DNA of 22,500 nucleotides from Penaeus vannamei (Eukaryota > Arthropoda > Malacostraca > Decapoda > Penaeidae): NCBI RefSeq assembly GCF_042767895.1, contig NC_091582.1, positions 13,252,350 to 13,274,849 of the forward strand, written 5' to 3'. Under the pieces are notes generated by a model. That model did no database searches. It had not been told where the DNA came from and was given only the letters and a program-made list of their open reading frames with translations. Positions 1 to 9,282 of the stretch are shown here, piece by piece. Every line of letters begins with the position of its first letter. Position 1 is the first letter of the stretch. Both the position numbers and the translations under genes were made by a program.

Positions 1-752
1 GGTTCCCGTATTTTTTTAAATTTTGGCACGTCGCTTCAAGTCTTGTCTCAACAGCTCATTGAAGTTGAATTCTTAATGCAAGATGAGGGCATAAACGATT
101 TGAAAGACAAACTTACTCTATAAACGACCTACATATATCGCTGCAAGATGCAGAGTCTCACCGTCATCCAATCCTCATCACCAACCCACCGAAACAGCGG
201 TATTTTTGGACAAAACTAGATTCGTTCGATTTCTGTTGTTTTGGTTTGGTTGATGCTGTTGTTCATTTCCATCGGAAATAACTAAAATGTCTTTTTCATA
301 ACAGAATCGCGCCACTCTTGATACCATGCTTATGGAGGGTGGAATTCTTAATCTCTGCTCTAATCACGGTACCGACTAAATCACTATATTGTCTAATGCC
401 TCCTGAGAATCCCCTACTGGGGGGGGGGGGTACCGCCCCAACCACCACCTTGGAAAACAAAAAATCCTCCACATATTCATGGCAGGAGAGAGCGTCCGAC
501 AGACTCCGTCCGACAGACTCTGCATCGGGTGCTTCCACATATCGCTCATACGCACGCTAAGTACTTATGTACAATCACTTGCATAAAAATAAATCTTAAA
601 ACATACCTATACATAGGAAGGGTCGTCGATATCAGTGGTGTCTTACATGAGCATCAGAGAGGTTTGCTGAGAAGGAACGACGGCTGGTTGCTTAGAGTGC
701 TTTGCACTCTGAAGTGCATCACATTTCAACCGGTTGTACTCCGTGTTCATGT
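1..752. other. Left flank, no recognisable gene
   Basis: This is non-coding sequence left of the Merlin-type transposon. Short open frames on both strands (for example around 296-560) overlap each other and resemble no family I know. Two small features are visible: a run of about eleven G at 420-430, and a perfect 14-bp tandem duplication at 493-506 and 507-520 (cgtccgacagactc twice). Confidence 0.5.
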
Positions 753-760
753 AATAGGGT
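753..760. repeat. Left target-site duplication of Merlin-type element (imperfect)
   Basis: The octamer aatagggt directly precedes the left inverted repeat. It matches actaggga (3773-3780), directly after the right inverted repeat, at 6 of 8 positions. Merlin elements are known to make 8-9 bp target duplications, so this fits an aged duplication. The exact register is uncertain by a base or two because both flanks share the core taggg. Confidence 0.5.
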
Positions 761-935
761 AATTTTCTATATTAGGTCCGCCGATCGGACATCGACGATT
801 TAGTGTCGTTGGATTCCTACCGCTGCCCACAATGCAGCTAGGTTTTATTGCGCGGCAACCTGGCCCAGATAGCAGGGGGAGGCCATGAAAGGTTTCAGGG
901 AAAACGCAAGGTTAAATAACACTAATAATACACTA
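761..935 (+). repeat. Left terminal and subterminal inverted repeat
   Basis: The outer 41 bp are almost identical to the inverted right end, with mismatches only at positions 11 and 15. A palindromic core, gtccgccgatcggac, lies within them. Similarity to the right arm then resumes with gaps. Shared blocks include a ttttattgc stretch near 843-851, a block around 886-905 corresponding to the right arm's frame near 3660-3680, and an aggttaaata...ctaataata block near 909-930. The left arm carries about 30 bp (around 851-882) that the right arm lacks. Confidence 0.85.
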
Positions 936-1095
936 AATGGACATTACTCAATACAAATATGGTTTTACTGTGCAGAAACACCCCATTAGTGACAAACTTG
1001 GCCCCGATAGCAAGGGAGGGCATGAAAGGTTTCAGGGAAAATGCGGGGTTAAATAACACTAATAATACACTAAGTGGGCAGTATACAATTACTAA
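841..1095 (+). repeat. Tandemly duplicated subterminal block, left end
   Basis: Two direct copies, about 841-956 and 961-1095, share long identical stretches such as catgaaaggtttcagggaaa (starts 884 and 1022) and ttaaataacactaataatac (starts 912 and 1050). The second copy has an extra ~18 bp after its ttttactg start. Subterminal repeats in DNA transposons often bind transposase. Here the duplication is seen directly; any binding role is inference. Confidence 0.85.
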
Positions 1096-2401
1096 TCAAG
1101 TCGCTGTATTGGTATTGGAACATTCCCACAGAAACAACATACTAACCTGTGACAAAGTCAGCATTGTAGTATAATCAAGATAAACTAGAGCGGTGGGGTC
1201 CGCTCTCCTCGGCAGCTTCTGCGCAGCTCTCGAGGTTACACCGATAGCCTCGGATGATGGAGTAGAATGATATACATACGCTAGTAAGACGTATATTAGA
1301 GTCAGCCAATAGATGGCAGTTATTTTCCCATATAGTTACTGAAGTGACCATGTATTGCATAAGAACGTAGCCTCGAGGTCGAGTTTCCCAGCCTCTGGAA
1401 CCACGAAATCCGTGTTCATAACCGAAATAATACGGTATAACTTCCGTTCTTCTGGAAGCAACGAGATACACTTCAAACCAGGTATGGTACGGACTTGGCT
1501 GACGCCGCCGCGTCGTCACTCAGCTGCAGTGCTTTCCCAGCGGAGACTCAACCACAACGCGGGTCTTGCAGGGCAGTTCAGGCAGGGGAGCTGCCTTAAA
1601 AAGTGGTGGCAGGCGTGTCTTGCAGCATGACCCGCCCATTACGACTCTGAAGCCCTTTGATCCGTAAGTGTAAACAGAACGCTTTGCTTTAAATGAATTC
1701 TTTTATCATTATCATTAACTTTATTCCAATATCTTCTGTTTATCAGTGAAGTCATCTCTTTTTTCCATTCAATTAGCATTTCTTTCTTTAAGCATGCCCA
1801 TACTTCTTTTAAAACCAATTAATAATAAAATAAAAAAGTAACACTAAACAAACTAGGATAAAAGCAAAACCAAAAAATTCCAAGAAAAACCTGAGATCCC
1901 CTCAGTCTGTATATTCTCAAAAATGTACAATACATATATTACATCCTATCTGGCCTCTCACAGAGAATGAAAATATACTTATCTCCCTCTTGCAGCTCAA
2001 GGGAACCGCGAAGGAGCGTCGCTGAGGCCGGACGCCGCACACACTGCGACACGGGCGAGCGAACCACCAGGAGAGCGATACACGGCAAGACTGTAGCGTG
2101 TATAGACTCGTGTGTGTCTTGTTGCAAAAGACTCAAACAATATAAATTAAAATAAAATAGATAAAAATAAGAGTGAAGCTTATTTGACCCATAAACGTTA
2201 AAGTATACCCGAGGCCGTTAAAAGAAGCTAAAAAATATAGAAATACACAAAACAAATAAAATGCTCCAGGTGGCTGCTGAGAACGTCCACAGATGGTGCT
2301 GAACTGGAGGTGCTACGCTGTTGATAGGGGGGACTCGCCTAGCCTGGACTCGCAACATAGTGGGGGTAAATCACGTCCACTACACAGCCATAGCCGCCGC
2401 G
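1096..2401. other. Interior of the Merlin-type element, unassigned
   Basis: About 1.3 kb separates the duplicated left end from the transposase start. The minus-strand frame at 1175-1519 and the overlapping plus frame at 1355-1630 look like chance open frames; I recognise no domain. A GC-rich patch lies at about 2000-2100. The whole block may be inserted sequence, because simple Merlin copies have little DNA between the terminus and the transposase gene. Confidence 0.4.
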
Positions 2402-3213
2402 ATGGCCGAATGTAGAGGGTGCTCCTACTCCGAAACGGATTTTATGTGCGAGGTCGCCACCAGCCGAGAAGAGAAGCTGATGTGCTTCCGCCACGGTTTC
2501 CTCCGTCGGGAGGTGTGGGCAGCCAGCACGCCTGGACCTTAACAAGAAGCAGAAGAGTCGGAGGCGTGGCTGGTCCACTTCAATGTTCATGGGTACTTTC
2601 TTTGAGCTATCCCGCCTCGATGTTGAGACCCTTCTTCATCCAAGAGAGGTTCACGTACTGGCTCGTGCGGCAGGAGCTGGGAGTGAGCGCAGCCACCTTC
2701 ACCGACTGGTGGAGTTTCTGTCGGGAGGTGATGGATCACTGGGCTCTTGATCGGCAAGGTATGATCGGGGGCCAAGGGAAGATGGTCGAGATAAACGAGA
2801 GCAAGTTCGGGCGCCGCAAGTACAACGTGGGCCGAGTGATTGACGGGCAGTGGGTCTTCGGCGGTATCTGCAGGGAGACGCGCGATCTCTTCCTCGTCCC
2901 GGTGGAGGATCGGACCAGCGACACTCTCCTTGCAGTTATTAAGGAACGGATCGCCTCGGGGTCGATCATCATCTCCGATTGCTGGAAGGCCTGCAACTGC
3001 CTCTCCGAGCTGTTCGAGCACCTGGCCGTCAACCACTCGTACCACTTCATAGATCCGGACACAATAGCTCGTATGAACACAATCGAGCGGCAGTGGAAGA
3101 AGCACTTCGCCAGGTACCTGGCTCGGTGAGTGCTCCTCATAAACTACCAGGACCTGAACATGAGGTTGCACCACTTTCTGTATGCTGCAGCGTCGCTTTA
3201 TCCTCCGGCCTAG
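2402..3213 (+). pseudogene. Merlin/ISXO2-type transposase, frameshifted
   Basis: The protein would cut and paste its element using an RNase H-fold DDE domain. Similarity moves through three frames. A probable N-terminus starts at ATG 2402 and reads to about 2500 (including REEKLMCFRHGFL). A Cys-containing segment follows at about 2502-2634 (CGQPARLDLNKK ... GTFFELSRLDVETLL). The catalytic domain lies at about 2634-3129, with a helix-turn-helix-like lead (RQELGVSAATFTDWWSFCRE) and then VEINESKFGRRKYNVGR, WVFGGICRET, VPVEDRTSDTL, IIISDCWKAC and VNHSYHFIDP. D (2977) and E (3085) of the DDE triad are present. The first acidic residue, usually in a VEIDES-like motif, is Asn (AAC, 2794-2796). TGA at 3127 ends the frame, but 27 more codons stay open to TAG 3211 with protein-like content. 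GGTGAGT at 3125-3131 resembles a splice donor, an alternative to a nonsense mutation. Confidence 0.85.
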
Positions 3214-3301
3214 GACCTCCTTCTGGACGCACCCTGCCTCCTTCACCTTCAGCAACAAAGGAGCACCCTCCCAACTATCAGCGGTATCTATCAATCAGGT
3301 T

Positions 3302-3618
3302 AGTACCTTAAGAATCCTAGATTATATAGTAGCTTAGCTTTGCATCTAGTTCGCGTGCGCTTGCCGTGAATACGTGGAGGATTCCTTGCCTGGGGTGGGG
3401 GGTCAGCAGTACCCCCATGGGAGGGCTGGAGGGGGCTCTGCCCCCTGCAATGAATGCCTGTGTGAATTATCATCATTATACCTTAAGAATTTAAGGTTAT
3501 ATAGTAGCTTATCAGCTCCACATCTAGTTCGTGTGCGCTCTATCCTGGAGTATTCTTCATTTTCCCCATGGGGCGCAGCCCTGAAATGAATACCAATGTG
3601 AATTATCATCATTATTTT
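3302..3618 (+). repeat. Tandemly duplicated subterminal block, right end
   Basis: Two diverged direct copies, about 3302-3478 and 3480-3618, share the order taccttaagaat, ttatatagtagctta, catctagttcg-gtgcgct, a ccccatggg motif, an aatga-t/c-g block and tgaattatcatcattat. This mirrors the duplication at the left end, although the two ends' repeats differ in sequence. Confidence 0.75.
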
Positions 3619-3631
3619 CCTTGTGGGTTAT

Positions 3632-3772
3632 ATTATTATTAGTATTTAACCTCGCATTTTCTCTGGAACCCTTCATGCAATAAAACCTACATATTTGCAT
3701 TGTAGACGGTGAGAGGAAACTAACGATACCGAAATCGTCGATGTCCGATCGGCGGACATAACATAGAAAATT
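3632..3772 (-). repeat. Right terminal and subterminal inverted repeat
   Basis: This arm is the reverse complement of the left end. The outer 41 bp (3732-3772) match 761-801 at 39 positions. Further in, the blocks around 3640-3690 (attagtatttaacctcgcat, ataaaacct) mirror those at 841-935 on the left. Confidence 0.85.
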
Positions 3773-3780
3773 ACTAGGGA
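3773..3780. repeat. Right target-site duplication of Merlin-type element (imperfect)
   Basis: The octamer actaggga abuts the right inverted repeat and matches aatagggt (753-760) at six of eight bases. Confidence 0.5.
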
Positions 3781-4327
3781 TAACTTCAAGCTAGCCTCAT
3801 TGTCTTCAAAATATTTTCTATGACTTTATATGGTTTCATATGATACCCTACACACACGGAGACTATGGCAATACGAATTTTGAAATTGAATTCCATAGCT
3901 TCTATTTCAGCTAATGTTTATCATAGGCTGTTTCCTCATGCTTTGTTTCCCTATTGGCTATCAAATTAACTGCTAAATTGGCCAATAAAATTGTGCCACT
4001 GGCCGTGACGTCACCAGTAAACAGGAACAGTTCGGGTAAGAAAGACCCGCGCATGTGCGGAGGAGACCTTGGTCAGTATTCCCTCTGCGTTCGTGTGAAT
4101 CTCACCTCCGTTTACTACCATATTTAATTTTTTTTCATAATTAAATAGCTTCGTTATTATTCACTTATAATTCGAGAGAAGTTTACTTAATGAAAAGTAA
4201 TCATTAATTAAATATCTTCAAGGTTGTATGGTTATTTTTGATTGATTCTTTGTTAACGTTATTTTCCAATAAAACCGACTCCACTGCTTCATCTGCCACT
4301 CCAACTTGTGAAGATCTTGGCACCTCG
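3781..4327. other. Non-coding spacer
   Basis: AT-rich sequence with no supported gene. Its only notable part is the CCAAT/CRE/initiator-like cluster listed separately. Short plus-strand frames such as 4238-4573 run into the interspersed repeat and look like chance. Confidence 0.45.
3950..4077 (+). promoter_or_regulatory. Possible promoter: CCAAT, CRE and initiator motifs
   Basis: The stretch holds attggc near 3953 and ggccaat near 3980 (CCAAT boxes on opposite strands). A perfect CRE palindrome TGACGTCA lies at 4006-4013, and an arthropod-type initiator TCAGT at 4073-4077. There is no TATA box at the expected distance and no convincing coding exon downstream. The motifs are seen; promoter activity is inference, and chance co-occurrence is possible. 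Confidence 0.2.
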
Positions 4328-5397
4328 GGCCAGAGACGCTGCCGAGAGGAAGATAAGAACCGCCACCTGCAGTGTTGCTCTATGGCTCACAGCCTGAGGT
4401 TCCCATACCCGTTTTCTGAAGAAAAAGAAAACTACGAACATTTTTGGGTAAATTCGAAAAATGTGGCATTGTGTAATTGCAAATATTTCCCTTGGGCCCA
4501 GCTCCTATTTAGTTATTTATTCAATGAAAAAAATGCATTAGCATCTGTCACCAGCGGCATATTTAAAATATAATGATACATCAAGGATCATGCAACGCTA
4601 TGATAAAGTATTGTGGTAAAAAGCGCAAAAATGAATTGACGATTAGGAGAAAATATGTGGGATATCAAAAGCTGTTGTTGGTTAATTGTTAGTGTTAGTG
4701 CAAATGAATTGCGAATTACGGAGGATTGACACGAAGCCAGCCTTTCATCCTCTCACACGGCTCTCACACTTCTGTGAGGATCGGCAGAAGAAGGTGATAA
4801 AGAAGAGAAGGAAAGGGAAAGAAAAAAGTTGACCTGCAGAGCTTGCACCTCGCCTGAGGAGGATCGCCATCCACGCGCGTGCAGAGGCCTAGCTCCGGCC
4901 AGGCATCGCAGAATCCCCTCGCAACGGCTGTGTTAAAGTAATACATTATGAATATTTTTGCATATTTGCTGTCACTCGATCAAGAATGTTGCCCGAGTTT
5001 ATATCCCAATTTGTATTGCACAATATGGAAATATAATGAAATTGCCTACACTATTCAGCATGCGATCAATACTGATATTCTGGAAGGTTGAGAAATGCTT
5101 ATGGACTGCTGTGCATTGGGAACTGCTATTTCTTTTAATTGGCTGAATTACATGTGTTAGACACGGTTATGGTAATGTAATATAGAAAGAGATAAAGAAA
5201 GAAATAAAAACAGTAATGGTATTTTATTTTCGACATTAACCATATACGATAAAATTGCGATCAGACGAACTTTTCTTTCGCAGCTCTGCGTGGATGCGCA
5301 GTTTCCCTCTCGCGCTTCTTTGGTTCGCGAAGCAGACGAAACCTGACGCCTCGGCGACGCTGGCCGCCTGCGGGGACCGCGGCGCTGCGGAGTGAGA
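4328..5397 (+). repeat. Interspersed repeat, copy 1 (interrupted)
   Basis: This copy is similar over its whole length to 7697-8422 in the same orientation. Paired landmarks include cccgttttctgaagaaaa (4408 and 7760), the tttaaaatataatgatac-type block (4562 and 7987), cagcatgcga-caatact (5057 and 8078), ggttgagaaatgc (5086 and 8105), taatgtaatatagaaa and ttttcgacatta. The right part ends in a GC-rich segment with ggttcgc...agcagacgaaa. About 396 bp (4617-5012) interrupt it relative to copy 2. No conserved reading frame or clear terminal inverted repeat was found, so the class is unknown. Confidence 0.75.
4617..5012. other. Insertion inside repeat copy 1
   Basis: Relative to copy 2, the alignment breaks after aagtattgtg (ending 4616) and resumes at gtattgcac (from 5013). 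The intervening ~396 bp have no counterpart. It contains a purine-rich stretch (4786-4830) and a GC-rich segment (4830-4925). I could not find inverted termini, a poly(A) tail, Pol III boxes or a convincing target duplication, so it is either a nested insertion of unknown type or sequence deleted from copy 2. Confidence 0.5.
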
Positions 5398-5583
5398 GTG
5401 ACCCAAAATTTCGTCTATTACCCACCCTTTCTATACCTCATTTACTTGGCCGTAAGTATGTATTACAATTTATGTATACCTCATTTTCATTTAGTCTTTA
5501 GCTATATAATTTATTGTAACACTTAATAATTTGTGTTACAATAAATTTTATATATGTACAAATATTATTACACTAAATATTAG

Positions 5584-6084
5584 GAAACCGATGGATAAGT
5601 GTAAAATATAATAGTCTACCCTAAGAAGTATCAGTTTTTTTTGTGGTTGCACATGCAATACATTCTCTGATCCAAGGATACTCTATTATATTTCACTTAT
5701 ATAAATATGTATCATTTTTGTTATCGTGAAGATTTTATTTGATTTATTTGGAATTATGCATGTATGAATTAGGAAAGAATATATGCTTGTAATAAATGTG
5801 GTCTGAGTTGAAGATGATTTTTTAAATACATGGTATTATATCCTGATATAACAATAACCACAAAAAGAGAGGAGTGCCACTTTACCTACACGAAAGGGAT
5901 AAGGTTAATATCTTAGAATATCAGAGGTAAGAAAGGGCATCAAACCGTAATAATATCCTTAATAAAAGTATAAAGTACAATATATCTGATTTAGAGAAGA
6001 AAGTAAAGTACTTATTTGTGATAAAATTGGAGAATAGAGGTAGAGAAGTTGATGGCAGACACGTGACACTTATCCATCGGTTTC
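5584..6084. repeat. 501-bp unit with exact 19-bp terminal inverted repeats (MITE-like)
   Basis: The 19-mer gaaaccgatggataagtgt at 5584-5602 recurs as its exact reverse complement at 6066-6084. Both ends are flanked within a few bases by aatatt (5576-5581 and 6092-6097), a possible short target duplication. The interior is AT-rich with no coding potential I can support. Small size, no ORF and paired termini fit a miniature inverted-repeat element. The superfamily is not recognisable, and the flanking hexamer is itself palindromic, so it is weak support. Confidence 0.55.
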
Positions 6085-7696
6085 TCGAAATAATATTTAA
6101 CCCCATTCAGAGTGTAAGTGAAGTCTGAAATTCATATTAAAATGATAATGAAATGATTGTTTGAAGTTCGAATGATTATGATGTGAATATATAACTACTT
6201 AGATCATACATAATGTTATGAGTAGTATATTTTGTTTAGTTCCCAAAAGAAGTGTTTTCATTATTTTTTATACTTTTATATCATTCCCAGAGAAAAAATA
6301 CTTGATTTTAGGATTTTTTTTCTGTGCTATGGATAAGAGATATGGGAGGAATCAAGTTCAATGGTCTTCTGAACAGAGGGAAAGAAGGTACAGGAAATAA
6401 ATATTTTTAAGGGAAAAAGAAAGGAGGACAAGTGAGGACCGCTGCCAGGTTGAAGCCCTTTTTTTGCTGGAGAGTTTGATATGCAGATGAACGCAAACTA
6501 TTGAAAATGTCATGATTTATGACTTAATATGCCAGGAAGTATATCAAGTGCATTTATTTTTTGGATATTACCCGTCCACCAAGTACCTTTAATGTTGAAA
6601 TTTGAGCTGTGATTTTTTTAATACCGTAGGTTCCTCTTGAATAATCTGGATTTCTTTGAGGATTCACATTTAATGGTAACATAGTGCCCTCTCTTAACGA
6701 AGTCAGTGTTTCCCGGAATTAGGGGAAATATTGACATTATTTTGAGGAAAAGTGTGCAACTATGGAAAGGACAGTGTGAACACGGTTAGCAGTAGCGGGA
6801 AATAAGTGCACGACTATGAGGGAACGATCTCAAGAGCTGTCACGACGAGAAAGGCGCTAAAACGCGACAGCTAATATAGGGTATGACAGGTGCGTCGTCA
6901 CGCGAATTTAGAGTCATCAGCCCACCAAATGTAATTGTCAGATACACAGCAGATACACAGAGACCCTTCAGACCTTACCCAGCACGAAGAACTTAGAGGT
7001 ATATCAGGGAAATTGAAAAGTGCAATTTCTCTAATATTGTTCAGGCACAATACTTGCTCGTTTTGTTACGTTTATTCAGCTATTTAGCTACGTACATTTT
7101 ATCACTTAATCTACGGACTTCTTCGTCATGTTTCACTGTGCTCTGTTATTATAATCTATTTCGTCTTTATTCCAAGAAAATTGGCAGCGTCTGGCCCTTT
7201 CATTAATTCTAGTTTAGGCCAGGAGATGTCCATCTTAGGTGTTGCTTTCCTTAAGATTGGCATTGGATATATGGCTCTGGTTTACGTAAAAACAAAGAGG
7301 GCCAAATCAGTAGAAGTTAAAATTAATGTGAAAGTAAAGCAAACAGATAACCCCATTGAACCCAGCAAAAATACTAACGTAAAACCTCATTAAACTACTA
7401 TAAAACCAAGACCATATATATTAAAAGGATTCTAGTAAAAATAAAATATACAAAGTGATAAAATACAAAATAAAAAGGGTTGTAGAAAAAACTCAAAGTT
7501 ACTGGTTCTGTATTTTACTGTAGGAGTGACAGCATACATAAACATAACCAATATAATCAGTATTACCTTGAATATTCGATGTCACAATTGTTCCCGATGT
7601 TGTATTCCACCGCCTCACAATACGAAACAGAGATATGAGCACAGTAAAAGTAAATAATCGCAAATAAAACCATCTCTGTTTTCTCTGTAATGTCCC
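6085..7696. other. Non-coding spacer, 1.6 kb
   Basis: AT-rich sequence without a recognisable gene. The longest frames are short, such as 7181-7393 on the plus strand, whose translation (rich in K and V, ending TNVKPH) matches no family I know and has no convincing start context. A small direct repeat, agatacacag twice, lies near 6941-6961. Confidence 0.4.
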
Positions 7697-8422
7697 GGGC
7701 CTGAGTGGCGGTCCTTTCGCCAGTGTTGCCGTTTGGCTCGCAGCCTCTGGTTCGCATACCCGTTTTCTGAAGAAAACAAAGAAAGCGACGAATATTTTTT
7801 GGTAAACTTGCGAAAAATATAGTAGTGGTGTAATTGCATATAAATATCGGTAAATTTGTAAATGACATCTAACATTGATTTCCTGATGTTGATTTAATAC
7901 TTCCTTTTGGCCCAGCTTCTATTTACTTATTCATTTATTGAAAAAAAAAATCTGCCGCGTCAGCATGTACGGTCACTAACGGCGTATTTAAAATATAGTG
8001 ATACTTCAAACGTCACGCAGCGCTGTGATGAAGTGTTGTGTATTTCACAACATGAAAATGTAATAGCTTACATTACTCAGCATGCGAACAATACTAACAT
8101 TTTAGGTTGAGAAATGCCTAGGGATTGCTGTGCACTGGGAACTCCTATTTCTCTTAATTGGCTGAAATATACGTGTTACTTAGGTTTATGGTGATGTAAT
8201 ATAGAAATAGATATATTAAGAAATAAAATCAAACGGTAATGTAATTTCATTTTCGACATTAGCCCTAAAAGATGAAATTCCAATCATGCGAACTTTTGGT
8301 TCGCAGAGCTGCAAAGTTTGCAGTGTTATTTCCCGCGCTTTTTTTGGTTCGCATAGTAGACGAAAATTGTACACACCGGCAACGCTACCTTTCGCTATTG
8401 TTTTTGGGCTGCGAGTTTTCAC
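7697..8422 (+). repeat. Interspersed repeat, copy 2 (uninterrupted)
   Basis: This is the second copy of the element at 4328-5397, roughly 3.4 kb downstream in the same orientation, without the 396-bp interruption. It has its own ~70-bp extra stretch near 7825-7900. Divergence is clear throughout, so the copies are old. Open frames on either strand here (7563-7868, 8286-8912) are not conserved in copy 1 and are best treated as chance. Confidence 0.75.
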
Positions 8423-8903
8423 CTGCGCAGTGACATCAGCGCGCAACGGCAATTTCAGCAAGCACGCCCAATTCCCTTGCGCAGAATCATGTGCCTTGTT
8501 AATTTTCTTGTTTGTTATAAAATATTATAAATCACATCTCGATTGTAGCGGGTTAGGAAGGCGTTGTTATATCGGACTGCGCAGCCGCTTAGAGGGCACC
8601 ATCATCGTCTGCGTTAAGGGGAAACTTCAGCATTTTACTCGCTACAGCTTGATTAACGAAAGTCCGAATACTCGCCCTCTTCCGTCTGTCCCAGCCTCTA
8701 GAAGCCGCCAGTACTCTAGGGTAGAAGTGATTATGCATAGAAACCCATTTCCACCTTTTGCAGCAGAAACTCCCGCACCGCAGCCACTGAGGCGCCACCA
8801 GGCAACTTGGATCAGGCGAATAGGAAACCACTTCACATGGGAAGAGTATGGAATGAACTTAAGGAGCATGAGTGGGACAGTGAAGCATTCCTTCCGTCCA
8901 CGA
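8423..8903. other. Non-coding sequence before the minisatellite
   Basis: A long plus-strand frame (8286-8912) crosses this stretch and ends just inside the minisatellite. It begins in the interspersed repeat, shows no domain I recognise, and competes with similarly long minus-strand frames (8589-8831, 8642-8908). I therefore do not call a gene, though an exon of an unknown gene cannot be excluded. Confidence 0.35.
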
Positions 8904-9282
8904 GCCAAGTGAGACCTCCAGGGCGACTTCTACTTCTACAGCCAAGTGAGACCTCCAGGGCGACTTCTACTTCTACAGCCAAGTGAGACCTCCAGGGCGA
9001 CTTCTACTTCTACAGCCAAGTGAGACCTCCAGGGCGACTTCTACGACTACAGCCAAGTGAGACCTCCAGGGCGACTTCTACTTCTACAGCCAAGTGAGAC
9101 CTCCAGGGCGACTTCTACGACTACAGCCAAGTGAGACCTCCAGGGCGACTTCTACTTCTACAGCCAAGTGAGACCTCCAGGGCGACTTCTACTTCTACAG
9201 CCAAGTGAGACCTCCAGGGCGACTTCTACGACTACAGCCAAGTGAGACCTCCAGGGCGACTTCTACTTCTACAGCCAAGTGG
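8904..9282 (+). repeat. 37-bp minisatellite, ten units plus a partial
   Basis: Ten head-to-tail 37-bp units fill 8904-9273, followed by a partial gccaagtgg. Each unit reads gccaagtgagacctccaggg, then cgacttctac, then one of two 7-mers: ttctaca (units 1, 2, 3, 5, 7, 8, 10) or gactaca (units 4, 6, 9). Apart from this switch the units look identical, which points to recent expansion or homogenisation. The period is not a multiple of three, so the array is not a coding repeat. Confidence 0.97.

Larger units (their letters stand above)
761..3772 (+). mobile_element. Merlin-type (IS1595-like) DNA transposon, defective
   Basis: The boundaries come from terminal inverted repeats: bases 761-801 match the reverse complement of 3732-3772 at 39 of 41 positions, and weaker similarity continues inward for over 100 bp. 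Inside is a plus-strand transposase remnant (2402-3213) of the ISXO2/IS1595 type, which in eukaryotes defines the Merlin superfamily. Both the 8-bp flanking duplication and the transposase type agree with Merlin. At about 3.0 kb the element is longer than the 1-2 kb I would expect for a simple Merlin copy. The excess is explained by duplicated subterminal blocks at both ends and about 1.3 kb of unassigned sequence at 1096-2401, possibly nested insertions. The broken transposase means this copy cannot be autonomous. Confidence 0.85.

Noticed and set aside
296..560. Overlapping 80-codon frames on both strands
   Set aside because: They overlap almost completely on opposite strands, cross a G-run, and show no domain or start context.
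1175..1630. Frames of 114 and 91 codons inside the Merlin-type element
   Set aside because: Antiparallel overlap, no recognisable motif, and position in likely inserted non-coding DNA.
2587..3294. 235-codon minus-strand frame
   Set aside because: It is the antisense shadow of the transposase, which has clear family motifs on the plus strand.
7181..7393. 70-codon Lys/Val-rich frame
   Set aside because: No ATG at its start, no family resemblance, and it is surrounded by AT-rich non-coding sequence.
4328..8422. Terminal inverted repeats for the two-copy interspersed repeat
   Set aside because: Only scattered matches (such as gttgccg and ggttcgca) appear between one end and the inverted other end, not clearly better than chance.
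8286..8912. 208-codon plus-strand frame
   Set aside because: It starts inside an interspersed repeat whose other copy lacks the frame, is matched by minus-strand frames, and has no domain. An unknown exon remains possible.
8904..9282. CRISPR-like array
   Set aside because: Units are contiguous with no unique spacers; it is a minisatellite in a eukaryotic context.
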